In this document: positions 53,543 to 63,714 of the stretch, in pieces
How positions within the stretch are numbered: the first letter of the stretch is position 1
Layout: the number at the start of each line of letters is the position of its first letter
DNA from: Leptospira wolffii serovar Khorat str. Khorat-H2
GTDB taxonomy: Bacteria > Spirochaetota > Leptospiria > Leptospirales > Leptospiraceae
Length of the DNA: 64,000 bases
NCBI RefSeq assembly: GCF_000306115.2
Contig: NZ_AKWX02000004.1
Span: forward strand, 606,501-670,500
Reading direction: 5' to 3'
Notes under the pieces: model-generated
Database searches by the model: none
Seen by the model: only the letters and a program-made list of their open reading frames with translations
Told to the model about the DNA's origin: nothing
Made by a program: the position numbers and the translations under genes

Positions 53543-53627
53543 TACGGAGACTTTCGGTCCGCGAAACTACGCACCAGTTTTTTGATTAAAAGGAGGGTCT
53601 TATTCGAAAAAGTATATCAAAAATTTA

Positions 53628-55700
53628 TTATTTAGGAATCTGACCCTGGTGATTCAATTTTTCCCAGATCTTCGCTTCCTTAAAGACTTTCAAGAGATCC
53701 CCGTCCAGATGGTTTTCTTTCGCTTCCATCTCGAGAATGTCCAAAGCCCTTTCTAAAGGGACCGCCTTTTTATAAGGGCGATCCTGATCGGTCAAAGCGT
53801 CGAAGATATCGCTGATCGTCATAATACGGGATTGGATCGGAATATCTTCTCCCGCGAGTCCCCGAGGATAACCGGTACCGTTCAATTTTTCATGGTGAGC
53901 GTGCGCGATCGTAGGAACCATCTTCAGGTCGTTAGTCCAAGGGATCTTACTCAAGAATTGAAACGTATGCTCCACATGGGACTCGATTTCCTTTCTTTCC
54001 TCGAAATCCAAAGAACCTTTCTTAATCGTAAGAAATTTAAATTCGTATGGAGAGATAAGATCCAAACTCTCCCCTTCCGTCGTAGTATATTGCATCTTCG
54101 CGATTTCTTCCAGAAATTGGGAATTGGCTTCTTCCAGAATCGAAGGCTCGTTGGATTGGCTGATGATCTGGAACATGGAGTTCAGACGCTTGCATTCTTC
54201 GGAAAACTCGAATTCCAAGGCCTTCTCGAAATCGACGTATCCGACAGTTCCGTGTTTTTTAAGATAATCCACCTTTCTATGGGCGAATTTCGTCTCGAAG
54301 TCTTTCTTTAAATACCTAAACCTCCAGTCGATCAAATCGACTTCCAGGTCCTCCAGCTTTTTAGCCTTAACGAGTACCTTTTCCCTTACCCCGACTTTTC
54401 CGAAGTCGTGCAACAAGGAAGCATAACGTATTTCCTTGATTTGTTCCTTGGAGAATCTTAAATCCTTGTATTTACCGAAATCGGCTCGATCGAGAGTCTC
54501 GGCTAACCCGACAGTCAATTGGGCTACTCGGAAGGAATGACCGCTCGTGGTCGGATCCCTAGCCTCGATCGCGTTTACGGAGGCGGTCACGAATCCTTCG
54601 AATAGGGTTTCGATTTCCCTAAGTAGATAGTTATTTTGAATGGCGACCGCAGCCTGCCCCGCCACTCCCAATACCAACTGCGCGGAATAATCGTCGAAAG
54701 GTTGGACCTCCTCTCCTTTCATCTGCTCTATCGATAATTTCTGGCTGAAATTCCTCTTACGATTGATGAGTTGCAGTACTCCCACAACATCCCCTCTATG
54801 CCCCTTCATGGGAACCACAAGCATAGACTTGGAATAATAGCTGGAGAGAATATCGAAACTTCCGTTAAAAGAAAATTCGGAACCTTCCGGTAGATTATGA
54901 ACGTCCGGAATATTCAAAACCTTACCGGTCTCCGCTACGTAACCGGCGATACTCGACTTATTGATCGGGAGAATGAACTCCTCGCTATCTATACTCAAAG
55001 CGGATATCTTAAATCTCAGATTCTTAATGAACCCAATATCGTCCTGCTCTACCAGGTATAAGGATCCTGAATCCGCGTTGGAAATTTCCCTCGCGCTATA
55101 AAGGATTTCTCTTAGCAGTTTATCGAAGTCCTTTTCGTTGGCAAGACTGATGCCTATACGGGTCAATCGATTGATCTCGTATTTCGCCGTATTGATCTTA
55201 TGTAGAAGATCGAACTGATCCGTGATCATCTGAAGATGCAGAAATGCGTTGGCAAAACTCTTAGAGAGATGCAGGTCCGTAGTATTTTCGGGTAGGATAC
55301 CGAAAATCAAATCGTCCTCGATTTCGGTCTTCTTGAATCCCTCGTAACCTAGATCCGCATTCAGAATAAAACGACCCAAGATCAAAGGGTTCAAGCGCAA
55401 TTGCTCCCGGATGCGTCGATTCTCCGCTTCGAGGCTGGTATCGTTTATATAAAAGACTATGTTGACGAACTGAGGAGAATCCCTGATTTCGGGGTAGTCG
55501 AAAAAGTCCTGCAGGCCTAGAAGTTCCGGCTGCATCTTAGTAAAGAGAGCCGATAACCTAGGTCCCAAGTTTTTGGAATCCGTCACGATATACTGCTTAA
55601 ATTTGGATTCCATTCCTTCGGTCCATCCTAGTTTTTTTCCGAAATCGTGAAAAGGAGTTTTTTGGCCGTTCCGATCATACCCAAAAACCGAACCCCTCAT
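53628..55700 (-). CDS. GAF and HD-GYP domain signalling protein with large insertion
   Basis: 690 residues. Residues 35-165 form an uncharacterised N-terminal domain and 188-358 a GAF domain. The HD-GYP phosphodiesterase begins near 365. Metal ligands H431-D432 (LLHDFGKVG) and the [11 protein letters not shown] box (602-612) are intact, so cyclic-di-GMP hydrolysis is plausible. About 115 residues (roughly 450-565) of charged, helical sequence interrupt the domain between these boxes, which is not usual. The ATG at 55700 has GGAG just upstream. Another c-di-GMP-like protein lies at 15285. Confidence 0.88.
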   Translation of the reverse strand: MRGSVFGYDRNGQKTPFHDFGKKLGWTEGMESKFKQYIVTDSKNLGPRLSALFTKMQPELLGLQDFFDYPEIRDSPQFVNIVFYINDTSLEAENRRIREQLRLNPLILGRFILNADLGYEGFKKTEIEDDLIFGILPENTTDLHLSKSFANAFLHLQMITDQFDLLHKINTAKYEINRLTRIGISLANEKDFDKLLREILYSAREISNADSGSLYLVEQDDIGFIKNLRFKISALSIDSEEFILPINKSSIAGYVAETGKVLNIPDVHNLPEGSEFSFNGSFDILSSYYSKSMLVVPMKGHRGDVVGVLQLINRKRNFSQKLSIEQMKGEEVQPFDDYSAQLVLGVAGQAAVAIQNNYLLREIETLFEGFVTASVNAIEARDPTTSGHSFRVAQLTVGLAETLDRADFGKYKDLRFSKEQIKEIRYASLLHDFGKVGVREKVLVKAKKLEDLEVDLIDWRFRYLKKDFETKFAHRKVDYLKKHGTVGYVDFEKALEFEFSEECKRLNSMFQIISQSNEPSILEEANSQFLEEIAKMQYTTTEGESLDLISPYEFKFLTIKKGSLDFEERKEIESHVEHTFQFLSKIPWTNDLKMVPTIAHAHHEKLNGTGYPRGLAGEDIPIQSRIMTISDIFDALTDQDRPYKKAVPLERALDILEMEAKENHLDGDLLKVFKEAKIWEKLNHQGQIPK

Positions 55701-55798
55701 ATGCTCCGGTTAATCGACGAATGAACCCGATAAAATGATTCGGTCCCTTGTCGGATATCCTACATTCTATTTATCGTATCGGCTAATTCTAATATGAT

Positions 55799-55818
55799 AA
55801 TAATCCAATCGGATTATT
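55799..55818 (-). terminator. Candidate terminator of the patatin gene
   Basis: An 8-bp AT-rich stem (55799-55806 with 55811-55818) and a four-base loop, just downstream of the patatin stop codon. It is not followed by a strong T-run. Confidence 0.4.
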
Positions 55819-55826
55819 TATCGGAA

Positions 55827-58178
55827 TCAGACAGTCTTCTTATCCGAGTAAACCTTCTCCTTAACGATCCTGGACCATTCCTTAACTCTGGATTGGGAAT
55901 GCTCGAAACCGATCTCGTATAACCTTCTGTATTCGTCCCAATCGAAAGTGGAAAAATCCCGGACAGGAAGCTCCACGAAAATATCCGAGACTTCCTTAGT
56001 ATGGAGTAGGTTATTTCTACTGGAAAGAAGAAGGGATCGCATGAATAATTCCCCGATATTCGGATAGGAATATCTCTGCTCTTTAGATAGGAAACGATTT
56101 CCGATCAATTGGAGGGAAGAGGGTCCCTCACCAGGCTGCTTATTTTCCACCAAAGATCCGTAAGTCTGGTCCTTATTCGGCTGGGATCCAGTTCCCAAAT
56201 CCACTGAGATTAAGATATCCGCTCCCCTTTCCCTTACTAGAGAGCCGGGCAAATTGTCCCAGAGTCCCCCGTCCACATAGAGAGCCCCTTCGTTATAAAA
56301 CGGAGGAAAAATCCCCGGTAGGGAAGTACTCGCGCGAATGGCTTTCCATAATTCTCCTCGATCAAAGATCTTAGGACGCGAATGAGTGAGATCGCAGGCG
56401 ACTGCGAGATAAGGAATCCAAAGGGTCTCGATTTTCCGATTCCCGAAGAATTCCCGAATAGCCTTGGAATATTTCGCACCTCTTAAGAGAGAAACGAAAG
56501 GCAAAGTATAATCCCGAGTGAGTTTAGCCTCGATCCAAACTTCCCGTATCAATCTGAGAGACTCTTCGAAATCGTATCCCATAGCGAAAAGTCCCGCCAT
56601 TATCGAACCGGAACTCGTACCTCCTAGGATATCCACTGGAATCCCCGACTCGCTCAAGGCTCGGAGTACTCCCAAATGGGCGAACCCTTTGGCTCCTCCT
56701 CCTGCAAGAGCGACTCCTACCGCCTTACCTTCCATTCTTCTAGCGACTCGATCGAATTCTCCGGGGCGATTCTTTCGGACCAAATGCTTCTGCCCGGGTA
56801 GGAGTTCCAACATATTCTCCAATTCCGCCCATCTGGAATAGGAATCCTCCAAGTATATTACGGATTCTTTAATCGTTTCCGACATACTGGCGCCCCGGAT
56901 CAGATTCCAGGCGTAAGAGTCCTCGGAAATCGGCTTATCCGGCTCGGCGAGGAGTAGAATCCGATCCGCTTGTCTAAGACTCGTCTCCACCCACAACGGG
57001 TCTCCTTCGGTTTCAACTTCGAAAAGTACCTTATCGAATTCCTTTTCCAATCCGGAAAACCATGCCAGTAAATCCGGGATGCCGAATCGATTTCCGTTCC
57101 TTTTGGATGAAACGGTACTCTTTATGAATCTACCCAGTTTTTCCTCGTTTACAAGCTGGGTAGAATCGAAGTATTTTAAAGATTTTGAAAGTTCTTTGGA
57201 AAAGTCCTTAAGAGGAAATCCTTCGGTAACGGGCACGAGTGCGATCGTATGCACTTTTCTACCGGACCTATGGGTCTGTTTATTGCGCTCTCCTAATCTT
57301 CTTGCGATCGTTTCGGTGATCGTAAACAAGGCTTCCGGAGACCTTGAAATGAAATCGCGGAATCCGTCCCTGGAGATTCGAATGACCTGCCCCGATCTGA
57401 CGGCATATACGGATGCGGACCTAGGTTCGCCCGTCAAAAGGGACATCTCCCCTATAATATCGCCTTTACCGAATTCTCCTTCTCCGATAATATTTCCGTG
57501 TTCGTCCTCCAAGCTGAATCTGAAACGACCGGAAAGAATGATATATAACGAATTTCCCGGATCTCCTTGTCGAATCAATCTCTCCCCGCCGGGAACATAA
57601 AGCCACTGCAAATGAGGAGCCAGGCCGGAGAGTTTCTTACGATCGATATGAAATAAGAGCTCCAAATTCGAGATAAAACCCAGAACCTCGCGGGAATCAG
57701 GCTTGTAAGAAGCCATCCTAAAATAACGTTTAGTTTCTATTCTGTTATGAAAGGAAGACGCCGCTCGAGGAAATTTACTTTGCCATTTCTCCCAATTCTT
57801 TTTGGAAATGCGTACCGTCCGAATCGCGCTTAGAGATCGGATACCGAATCTTCCTTCGCTCCATCCGAAAAAACCCGCTTCTCCGAAATGGGACGGAGTG
57901 GAAAGATTTCGCATAATGAGTCGATCCGCCGCTTCGGAAGAGGCGAATTCCTCGCAGTTCCCCTCCAAAAGAAAATACAACCAATCGGATTTTTTTGCAG
58001 GTTCTATGATTACGGAGCTGCTTGGAAAATTTTTGGATTCGCAGTTTTCCGCGAATGCGGTCGACTCCTCATCGTTCCAGTTTCTGAATAATTCATGATT
58101 AAAACTTTGAATCTCGCGGAGCCAGCCGGAGTTCGTTCCCTTGGAGGATGCCAAGGCGTTTTTTCTTTTTCTTTTCAC
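55827..58178 (-). CDS. Patatin-like phospholipase with cyclic-nucleotide-binding domains
   Basis: 783 residues, an NTE-like arrangement. Two cyclic-nucleotide-binding-like domains: the first (about 45-150) lacks the phosphate-binding cassette, while the second (about 175-295) keeps GKGDIIGEMSLLTGEPRSAS. A linker to about 480 follows. The patatin domain has the oxyanion GGGAKG, the GxSxG nucleophile S522 and the catalytic D636 (YVDGGLWDN). Family members hydrolyse lysophospholipids. The start is GTG at 58178, with AGGAG 11 bp upstream. No signal peptide is visible. Confidence 0.9.
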   Translation of the reverse strand: MKRKRKNALASSKGTNSGWLREIQSFNHELFRNWNDEESTAFAENCESKNFPSSSVIIEPAKKSDWLYFLLEGNCEEFASSEAADRLIMRNLSTPSHFGEAGFFGWSEGRFGIRSLSAIRTVRISKKNWEKWQSKFPRAASSFHNRIETKRYFRMASYKPDSREVLGFISNLELLFHIDRKKLSGLAPHLQWLYVPGGERLIRQGDPGNSLYIILSGRFRFSLEDEHGNIIGEGEFGKGDIIGEMSLLTGEPRSASVYAVRSGQVIRISRDGFRDFISRSPEALFTITETIARRLGERNKQTHRSGRKVHTIALVPVTEGFPLKDFSKELSKSLKYFDSTQLVNEEKLGRFIKSTVSSKRNGNRFGIPDLLAWFSGLEKEFDKVLFEVETEGDPLWVETSLRQADRILLLAEPDKPISEDSYAWNLIRGASMSETIKESVIYLEDSYSRWAELENMLELLPGQKHLVRKNRPGEFDRVARRMEGKAVGVALAGGGAKGFAHLGVLRALSESGIPVDILGGTSSGSIMAGLFAMGYDFEESLRLIREVWIEAKLTRDYTLPFVSLLRGAKYSKAIREFFGNRKIETLWIPYLAVACDLTHSRPKIFDRGELWKAIRASTSLPGIFPPFYNEGALYVDGGLWDNLPGSLVRERGADILISVDLGTGSQPNKDQTYGSLVENKQPGEGPSSLQLIGNRFLSKEQRYSYPNIGELFMRSLLLSSRNNLLHTKEVSDIFVELPVRDFSTFDWDEYRRLYEIGFEHSQSRVKEWSRIVKEKVYSDKKTV

Positions 58179-58388
58179 GGAATTCGGATCTCCTAGGATT
58201 CTCCATGGTATCGAGAACCCTTAAGTTCTTTGTATTTTCGCTTCCCTTAGATCCGCATGCGTTCGGACGATTTACGACGAACGTTACAGTCACATTCTCC
58301 AGTTTCGAGTTCTTGTAAATGAATTCGTAGATTGTAATTTTCCCTGGGGAGTTTAAGATCCTAACATTAGACCTCGGTCTCCCGAAGC

Positions 58389-58433
58389 TCCTAAAAAAGA
58401 AAAAGCGCTCCGGGAAAATTCCCGAGAGCGCTT
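58389..58433 (-). terminator. Strong intrinsic terminator of the hook operon
   Basis: An 8-bp stem (58403-58410 with 58426-58433) extended by an inner CGGG/CCCG with one bulged base, followed on the minus strand by a long T-run. It lies about 30 bp after the flgE stop. Confidence 0.9.
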
Positions 58434-58461
58434 CCAAAACGTTAGGAGATTGTCTTAGTTA

Positions 58462-59856
58462 TTAGCGCTTGAGACCCAGAACTTCCTGGAGCATCTGGTC
58501 CGTGGTGGTGATCGTTCTCGAGTTGGCTTGGAAACCTCTCTGAGTTACGATCATATCCGTAAACTGGTCGGACAAGTCCACGTTAGACATTTCCAAAAGA
58601 CCCGCGTTGATTTTACCTCTACCCGCAACGCCCGCTTCTCCGATCATCGGTTCTCCGGAGTTATTGGAAAATGCGAACATAGTGTCCCCCGCCTTATCCA
58701 AACCGGCCGGGTTATTGAATACAGCGGTTGCAATTCTAGCGAGAGGTTGTTTGATACCGTTGGAATAAACGCCGGTAATCGTTCCGGAATTGTCTATGGA
58801 GAAGGACTCCAGATATCCCATCGTGTATCCGTCCTGCTTAACCGCTTTCGTAGTAAAATCGGAGGAGAATTGAGTGATACCGTCCACCATTCCGGCCTCT
58901 CCCAAGGAAAGGTCGAAGCTCTGCGTCTGAGGATTTCCCGGAATCTTGAAGGAAACTTTCGCGTTGAGTTTACCGGTATTCATCATATCGGTTCCGTCGG
59001 ATACGTAGACGATTTTACCGTCGGGGGTAAATCCGAACTCCAATTCGGTCAGGCCCGGTACCTGGGTATTCTGTCCGCCGGTTCCCGCAACATCCACGGA
59101 AAGTTGAGTCGCGTCAGTCAAAGAAACGCGGGCCTTCCAAGTATTCTCGCGAACCTTATAGAATTCCATTTTGAATTCCCTTTGTTCTCCCTGATCGTCG
59201 AATACTTTAATAGTAGTGACGTGTCCCCTTCTCGCCTTAGGATCCGGATCGTTGATCATGGCGGTGATCTCTTCCTGAGTTGCGTCGGGAGGAACGGCAG
59301 CGGCGGAGGAATTCAGGTTGGATCTGAAATCGATTTTGGAAGTTGCCTTTGCCGGTTCTTTAGAATATACAGGAATAATAATATCCTCAACGGATGCGGA
59401 CGAGTTGATGTATTTGTTTCCCTTCTCGTCCAGACGGGAATTCCAACCTTGGACCTTTAGTCCGTTCGCAGGATTCACGTAGTATCCGTTCTTATCCAGG
59501 TTGAAAGCACCCGCTCTCGTATAAAATTGCTTATCTCCGTCCTTCACTATGAAGAAGCCTTCTCCGGAAATCGCAACGTCGGTGTTTTTTCCGGTGGTTT
59601 GCAATGCGCCTTGGGTCATGATCTTATCGATCGCGGCGATCAACGCTCCCAGACCAACTTGTTGCGGGTTTACCCCTCCGATATTTTCCTTAGGCTCGGA
59701 AGCTCCGCGCAATTCCTGGGAAATCATATCCTGGAAAGTAACCCTTTCCGTTTTGAAACCGTGGGTGTTAACGTTGGAAATATTGTTACCGATCACATCC
59801 ATCCTAACCTGGTGGTTTTTCAGACCGGAAACTCCCGAATAAAGAGATCTCATCAT
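58462..59856 (-). CDS. flgE: Flagellar hook protein FlgE
   Basis: 464 residues. The N-terminus ([13 protein letters not shown], then [12 protein letters not shown]) and the C-terminus ([19 protein letters not shown]) are the axial-protein helices. FlgE polymerises into the hook outside the cell body, in the periplasm for spirochaetes. I find no cysteine anywhere. In Treponema denticola FlgE a Cys and a Lys form a lysinoalanine cross-link; the likely equivalent here reads IDFRSNLN, with Ser. It is the last gene of the fliK-flgD-flgE string. Confidence 0.95.
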   Translation of the reverse strand: MMRSLYSGVSGLKNHQVRMDVIGNNISNVNTHGFKTERVTFQDMISQELRGASEPKENIGGVNPQQVGLGALIAAIDKIMTQGALQTTGKNTDVAISGEGFFIVKDGDKQFYTRAGAFNLDKNGYYVNPANGLKVQGWNSRLDEKGNKYINSSASVEDIIIPVYSKEPAKATSKIDFRSNLNSSAAAVPPDATQEEITAMINDPDPKARRGHVTTIKVFDDQGEQREFKMEFYKVRENTWKARVSLTDATQLSVDVAGTGGQNTQVPGLTELEFGFTPDGKIVYVSDGTDMMNTGKLNAKVSFKIPGNPQTQSFDLSLGEAGMVDGITQFSSDFTTKAVKQDGYTMGYLESFSIDNSGTITGVYSNGIKQPLARIATAVFNNPAGLDKAGDTMFAFSNNSGEPMIGEAGVAGRGKINAGLLEMSNVDLSDQFTDMIVTQRGFQANSRTITTTDQMLQEVLGLKR

Positions 59857-59886
59857 GGCGCTTTTACCTCGAACCTTTCTATTTGA

Positions 59887-60579
59887 TTAATAATTGCTAT
59901 CGTTTGGTTTGCCCGGAAAACTCCAGCCCGGGGCACCTGTATTTGCTTCTTCGAAGCCTGTCGTTTCCTGAGAAGAATTTGCCGTTGCGTCTTTCAATTG
60001 ACTACCGGGCATCGGATTCCCCTCTGCCTGCTGTCCCTTAGGAGCTGCTGTAGAAGTTCCCGCATTCTGCCCGGGCTCGGGTTGATTCAATACGCTCGGA
60101 TCGGTGATCAGAGTAATCGCATCGATCTCCACCGTTCTTCCGTTCACACGCACGAAAGATTTACCTTCTCCGTCGAAAAACAGCGCTCCCGCCATTCCTA
60201 CGACGTTCTCTCCCGTCACGAAGTCCGGACCGGATACGATCTTTCCTACCAGGGAGAAACTCTGGCGGTTCGTCATTTTTCCAATTCCCTGGGAGATATT
60301 ATTCATTTGTTCCAAAGAGGAGAATTGCGCCATCTGCGCGATGAAGTCCTGATCCTTGACCGGATTCGTAGGATCCTGAGAAGATAATTGCGTGATTAAA
60401 AGCTTAAGAAAATCATCTTTTCCTAATGCTTTCGCGGTGGAACGTATTTCGATTCCTTGGAGACCGCTTTTTTCTTCCTTCTCCAATTTCTCGAAGTGGT
60501 TCTTTAAATTATAGCTTCTGTCTCCTTCGAGATAACGAGTACGGGTGGCTTCGTTGGAAACGGCGTTTGCGTCAGGCAT
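59887..60579 (-). CDS. flgD: Flagellar hook assembly (capping) protein FlgD
   Basis: 230 residues. The conserved [18 protein letters not shown] and [18 protein letters not shown] blocks occupy about 57-95. A short barrel-like part follows ([20 protein letters not shown]) and a Pro/Gln/Ser-rich tail of about 65 residues closes the protein. FlgD forms the scaffold for hook growth. It lies 10 bp after fliK and 30 bp before flgE. Confidence 0.93.
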   Translation of the reverse strand: MPDANAVSNEATRTRYLEGDRSYNLKNHFEKLEKEEKSGLQGIEIRSTAKALGKDDFLKLLITQLSSQDPTNPVKDQDFIAQMAQFSSLEQMNNISQGIGKMTNRQSFSLVGKIVSGPDFVTGENVVGMAGALFFDGEGKSFVRVNGRTVEIDAITLITDPSVLNQPEPGQNAGTSTAAPKGQQAEGNPMPGSQLKDATANSSQETTGFEEANTGAPGWSFPGKPNDSNY

Positions 60580-60589
60580 TACTCTCTCC

Positions 60590-62053
60590 TTACACCAAAA
60601 CGTTTAAGCGTCTTTCCGTATTCTTTTCGGCGGATTCCGAAATTTCTATAGAGTCAAGTTCGGAAACTTGCGAGCCTGAAGAGGAAGAAACGGAAGAAGA
60701 GACTCCCTCTGAAAATCCTTCCGAATCGTTGGCACGGTCCGAACCGGATCCGTTCCAGGAAAATTGCATCGAATCCTCGACTTCTATGCTCAAGGATTCC
60801 AATTGCAATCCTTGGTCCTTAAAATCCTTCTTTAATTGCTCCAGATCTCCGGCGAAGAGACGACGAACTTGATCCGACTCTACTACGATCTTTCCTTGGA
60901 CACGATCCTCTTCCACGCTGATGCGTAGGGAAACTCGGCCCAGTTCTCTCGGATTCAAACGAAGAGTCGCTTCCGATCTACCGTTCTCCACTATATTCAA
61001 TTTCGCGGATTGAACGAGTCTCTGAAAATTCTCCTTCATCGCGGAACGATCCGCCAAAGGAGTTGAGTTCGACTTGGCGCGAGCATTGGAAGAATTGGAA
61101 ATCTCTGTAGATTTTTCCTGGATCCCCATCCCGGCTTTCAAAAGAGTCAAAGTGGTCTCCTGGCCCTGTCTCTGGGAGAATTCCTGGTTCTGGGCTCCTT
61201 TCCCGGAAGTATCGCCTTTGGATTCGTCCGCGGAAGCTACCTTGGAAACCTGAGCCTTGGAGATCTGAGAAAAAGATTCCTGCTTCTTCTCTCTTGTAAT
61301 CTTCCAGTTTTCGGATTCGGGTATTATGTTTTCTTTATGAATTTCCTTTAATGCCGCTTGCGCCTTCTCTTCGTTAGCCGGTTTGGAGAATTTACGAACT
61401 TCCTCCAGATTTTTAAGACCTTCTTCCAGACTTTCCTTCTCGGGAGACTTTTTATTCTCCTTTAGGGGACGCTTTTCCGTTTCGAACGACGGTTTGGAAT
61501 GCGAAGAGTGGATTTCCTCTTTCTCGGTTTGCAGAGTCGTTTCTTGTTTGGATTGCTTTACGATTTTTTGAACCGGCGCGGCTTCTTCCTTATTCTTGGG
61601 AAGTGCTTCCTTTTCATTCTTAGGTTCTAGATTGGCCAAAAAGGAAGTCATCTGAATTGCGAAAGGAGACTCGGGGTCTAATTCTTCCCATTCCAGATCT
61701 TCCTCGTCGGAGAATTCTCCGTTCTGGATCTTTTTTTTCTCAAGAAAGGAAACCTTATCGTCGGCCTCCGTTTCGGAATCTTCTTCTACGATTTCTTCTT
61801 CTTTCTCTTCCACTTCGGAGAATAGCTCGGGCTCTCTGACCTCTTCCTTCTCCTCATTACGTTCGATCCGAACTTCCGGAGTCTTTTGACCTTCCTCCAA
61901 CGCTTTCTGAGAACGCAGTTGGATGGATTTCATCAGATCCATAAAATTCGGTCCGGAAGACGGGGCTGCCTTTTCGGAAAGTTGCGAAGTCTTATTCTCC
62001 GAAGCGATCTGTATCGCCTCTTCTCTGTTTGGTCCTTCCGTTCGAATCTGCAT
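60590..62053 (-). CDS. fliK: Flagellar hook-length control protein FliK
   Basis: 487 residues. Most of the length is Glu/Lys/Ser-rich disordered sequence, as usual for FliK. The C-terminal Flg_hook domain is recognisable ([17 protein letters not shown] and then a region ending [18 protein letters not shown]). The protein sets hook length and switches export specificity. It is the first gene of the hook group and may be transcribed with the small gene upstream. Confidence 0.9.
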   Translation of the reverse strand: MQIRTEGPNREEAIQIASENKTSQLSEKAAPSSGPNFMDLMKSIQLRSQKALEEGQKTPEVRIERNEEKEEVREPELFSEVEEKEEEIVEEDSETEADDKVSFLEKKKIQNGEFSDEEDLEWEELDPESPFAIQMTSFLANLEPKNEKEALPKNKEEAAPVQKIVKQSKQETTLQTEKEEIHSSHSKPSFETEKRPLKENKKSPEKESLEEGLKNLEEVRKFSKPANEEKAQAALKEIHKENIIPESENWKITREKKQESFSQISKAQVSKVASADESKGDTSGKGAQNQEFSQRQGQETTLTLLKAGMGIQEKSTEISNSSNARAKSNSTPLADRSAMKENFQRLVQSAKLNIVENGRSEATLRLNPRELGRVSLRISVEEDRVQGKIVVESDQVRRLFAGDLEQLKKDFKDQGLQLESLSIEVEDSMQFSWNGSGSDRANDSEGFSEGVSSSVSSSSGSQVSELDSIEISESAEKNTERRLNVLV

Positions 62054-62175
62054 AACTTGCCCCTTGCAGTATAAGGATCGAAAGATCCGTGGATTCCTTG
62101 ATATACTTAAAAGATTATCTTCTTCCTTTGTTTGATTATGTCGTATTAAGAATGATCCAGGAGAATGATTCGACC

Positions 62176-62373
62176 TTAATTGAACCCGGCCATCTCTTCC
62201 AGAATCCAGGAATGGGCTTCTTGGATCGTCTTGTGCAAATCGTCCAGTTTCTGGAGATCCATTTTTAGGGATCCATTTTCAAAATGCAGATGCACGTGCC
62301 CGCAATTGGCGCAAAGATCCACGACGAAATGGGCTCTTTCGGAAATGCGAATCGGGCGGCAGTATTCTTCCAT
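62176..62373 (-). CDS. Small Cys/His-rich protein, function unknown
   Basis: 65 residues. The central motif CANCGHVHLHFENG has two Cys and three His that could bind zinc. The rest is a short helix (LQKLDDLHKTIQEAHSWILEEM). The ATG at 62373 has GAGG about ten bases upstream. It lies 122 bp before fliK in the same direction. Coding is supported by composition and ribosome site, but I do not recognise a family. Confidence 0.6.
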   Translation of the reverse strand: MEEYCRPIRISERAHFVVDLCANCGHVHLHFENGSLKMDLQKLDDLHKTIQEAHSWILEEMAGFN

Positions 62374-62902
62374 ATGATAATTACCTCGTTTTCAGTCATT
62401 TTAGTCCGGTATTTCCAAAGTCAATTGATTTTGAGTCTCAATATAATTTAATTGAAGCAAATTTCTGGGTCCCCTTGCGCATGGCCAAGATGTAGGAACT
62501 AAAAAACGGCGAGAATTCATGTTACGCCAAGCGCCCTCTCATCATCGCCCAAAGATACCGCTTATTCAGAATTCTATCCGAGTTTCCGGCAAACACGCTG
62601 CGCCTTCTTATTGAGATGCAAACCCGCATATTCCGCATTCCGAATAAGAATAAAATATTACAAATGAAGAATCCATATCCCAATTGAGATATAAATATCG
62701 CACTCCCATAACTATTTTTCAGGAAACCGTTTGAAAACACCTGCACTGTTTCATTTATAATGAAATTGTAAAATTAAATTCCTTAAAGAAATCGGATTCG
62801 GAAGCGTTTTCCATCGCGAAACCCGAAAAAAGATAGGCAGAACTATTCTCAATGGTTCCACTTTGGATAACGCATTCCGATTTTGCGTTAGGAATCATTC
62901 GG
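62374..62902. other. 529-bp AT-rich spacer
   Basis: No convincing gene. It holds an inverted repeat at 62749-62765 (TTTCATT/AATGAAA) and a minus-strand open frame at 62522-62746 with an atypical basic C-terminus that may be a dispersed repeat. The AGGA ribosome site of the next gene is near 62890. Confidence 0.6.
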
Positions 62903-63310
62903 ATGAAATTATATCTTTTCTCGCTTCTACTTCTGGGCTCCTTGTTTAGAGGTTGTGATTGCAATTTCGATCCTTGCGCCATTCCCGAAGTCAATCTTCT
63001 GAATTATCTTATCTACCAAGGACTCTACCCGCCTCCTCCGGTTTTTTCAGGCTCCTGCACTCTGCAAAACGATTGTATAGAATACCAAAATACCGTTTCG
63101 GAAGCGGATCACAAAAATATTTGCCAATTCCAAGGCGGGACTTATCAAAACGGAAATACCTGCGACCGGACGGGAAAACTCTACGAATGCTCCCTATTGG
63201 GCAAAGGAACGAGCTTAAGCGTCAAATATTACTATGGGAATTCTTGGGATGCTTCGGGCTCTTCCCAACACTGCCAAAATGTTTTAGAAGGGGATTATTC
63301 CGCTTTATGA
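62903..63310 (+). CDS. Cysteine-rich putative lipoprotein
   Basis: 135 residues from the ATG at 62903, with AGGA about nine bases upstream. The signal peptide ends at Cys18 (SLFRGC, an unusual Arg near the lipobox). Nine or so further cysteines are spread across the mature part (CNFDPC and CTLQNDC). It overlaps the next gene by four bases (ATGA). No family is recognised; its Cys spacing resembles that of the neighbour. Confidence 0.68.
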   Translation: MKLYLFSLLLLGSLFRGCDCNFDPCAIPEVNLLNYLIYQGLYPPPPVFSGSCTLQNDCIEYQNTVSEADHKNICQFQGGTYQNGNTCDRTGKLYECSLLGKGTSLSVKYYYGNSWDASGSSQHCQNVLEGDYSAL

Positions 63311-63702
63311 AACGAAATACGCTATTCAACGCAGGCTCCCTAGTTGTCGCTCTAACGTTTTTCCTCTTCTATCTGTCCGCTCCACTACCTAACGATTCTC
63401 CCGGGTGTTGCGACAACCCGACTCCCATCATAGATTATGCTCCGAACCAAGCCTCTTGCGATTCTCCGGATACATCCAGTTGCTTAGACTGGAGCGTGGA
63501 TCGAACCATGCCTGCGAACAAACTCTGCGCGTTATACGCTCCTTCTTCTCTGAAAGTGTCTTTTTGCGCGAATGCGAGAATCGCCACTTGCTATATCGGC
63601 GGATATTCCATCCGAAAGGCGTATTTCGGCACAGGCTCGACGCCATGGGATTTGAGTACGGCTACCGCAGATTGTACGAGTCTGGGCGGAACTATAGAAT
63701 AG
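63307..63702 (+). CDS. Cysteine-rich secreted protein
   Basis: 131 residues from the ATG at 63307, the A of an ATGA overlap with the previous gene. An N-terminal signal segment (VALTFFLFYLSA) is followed by a Cys-rich part (GCCDN, then a CDSPDTSSCLDW pattern and CTSLGG at the end). The spacing of several Cys, Gly and aromatic residues matches the neighbour loosely, suggesting tandem duplication. Function unknown. Confidence 0.7.
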   Translation: MKRNTLFNAGSLVVALTFFLFYLSAPLPNDSPGCCDNPTPIIDYAPNQASCDSPDTSSCLDWSVDRTMPANKLCALYAPSSLKVSFCANARIATCYIGGYSIRKAYFGTGSTPWDLSTATADCTSLGGTIE

Positions 63703-63714
63703 ACTCTAAATCGA

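Noticed and set aside
58099..58437. 112-codon minus-strand frame between the patatin and flgE genes
   Set aside because: It runs through the flgE terminator and the patatin start, so it is not a credible gene.
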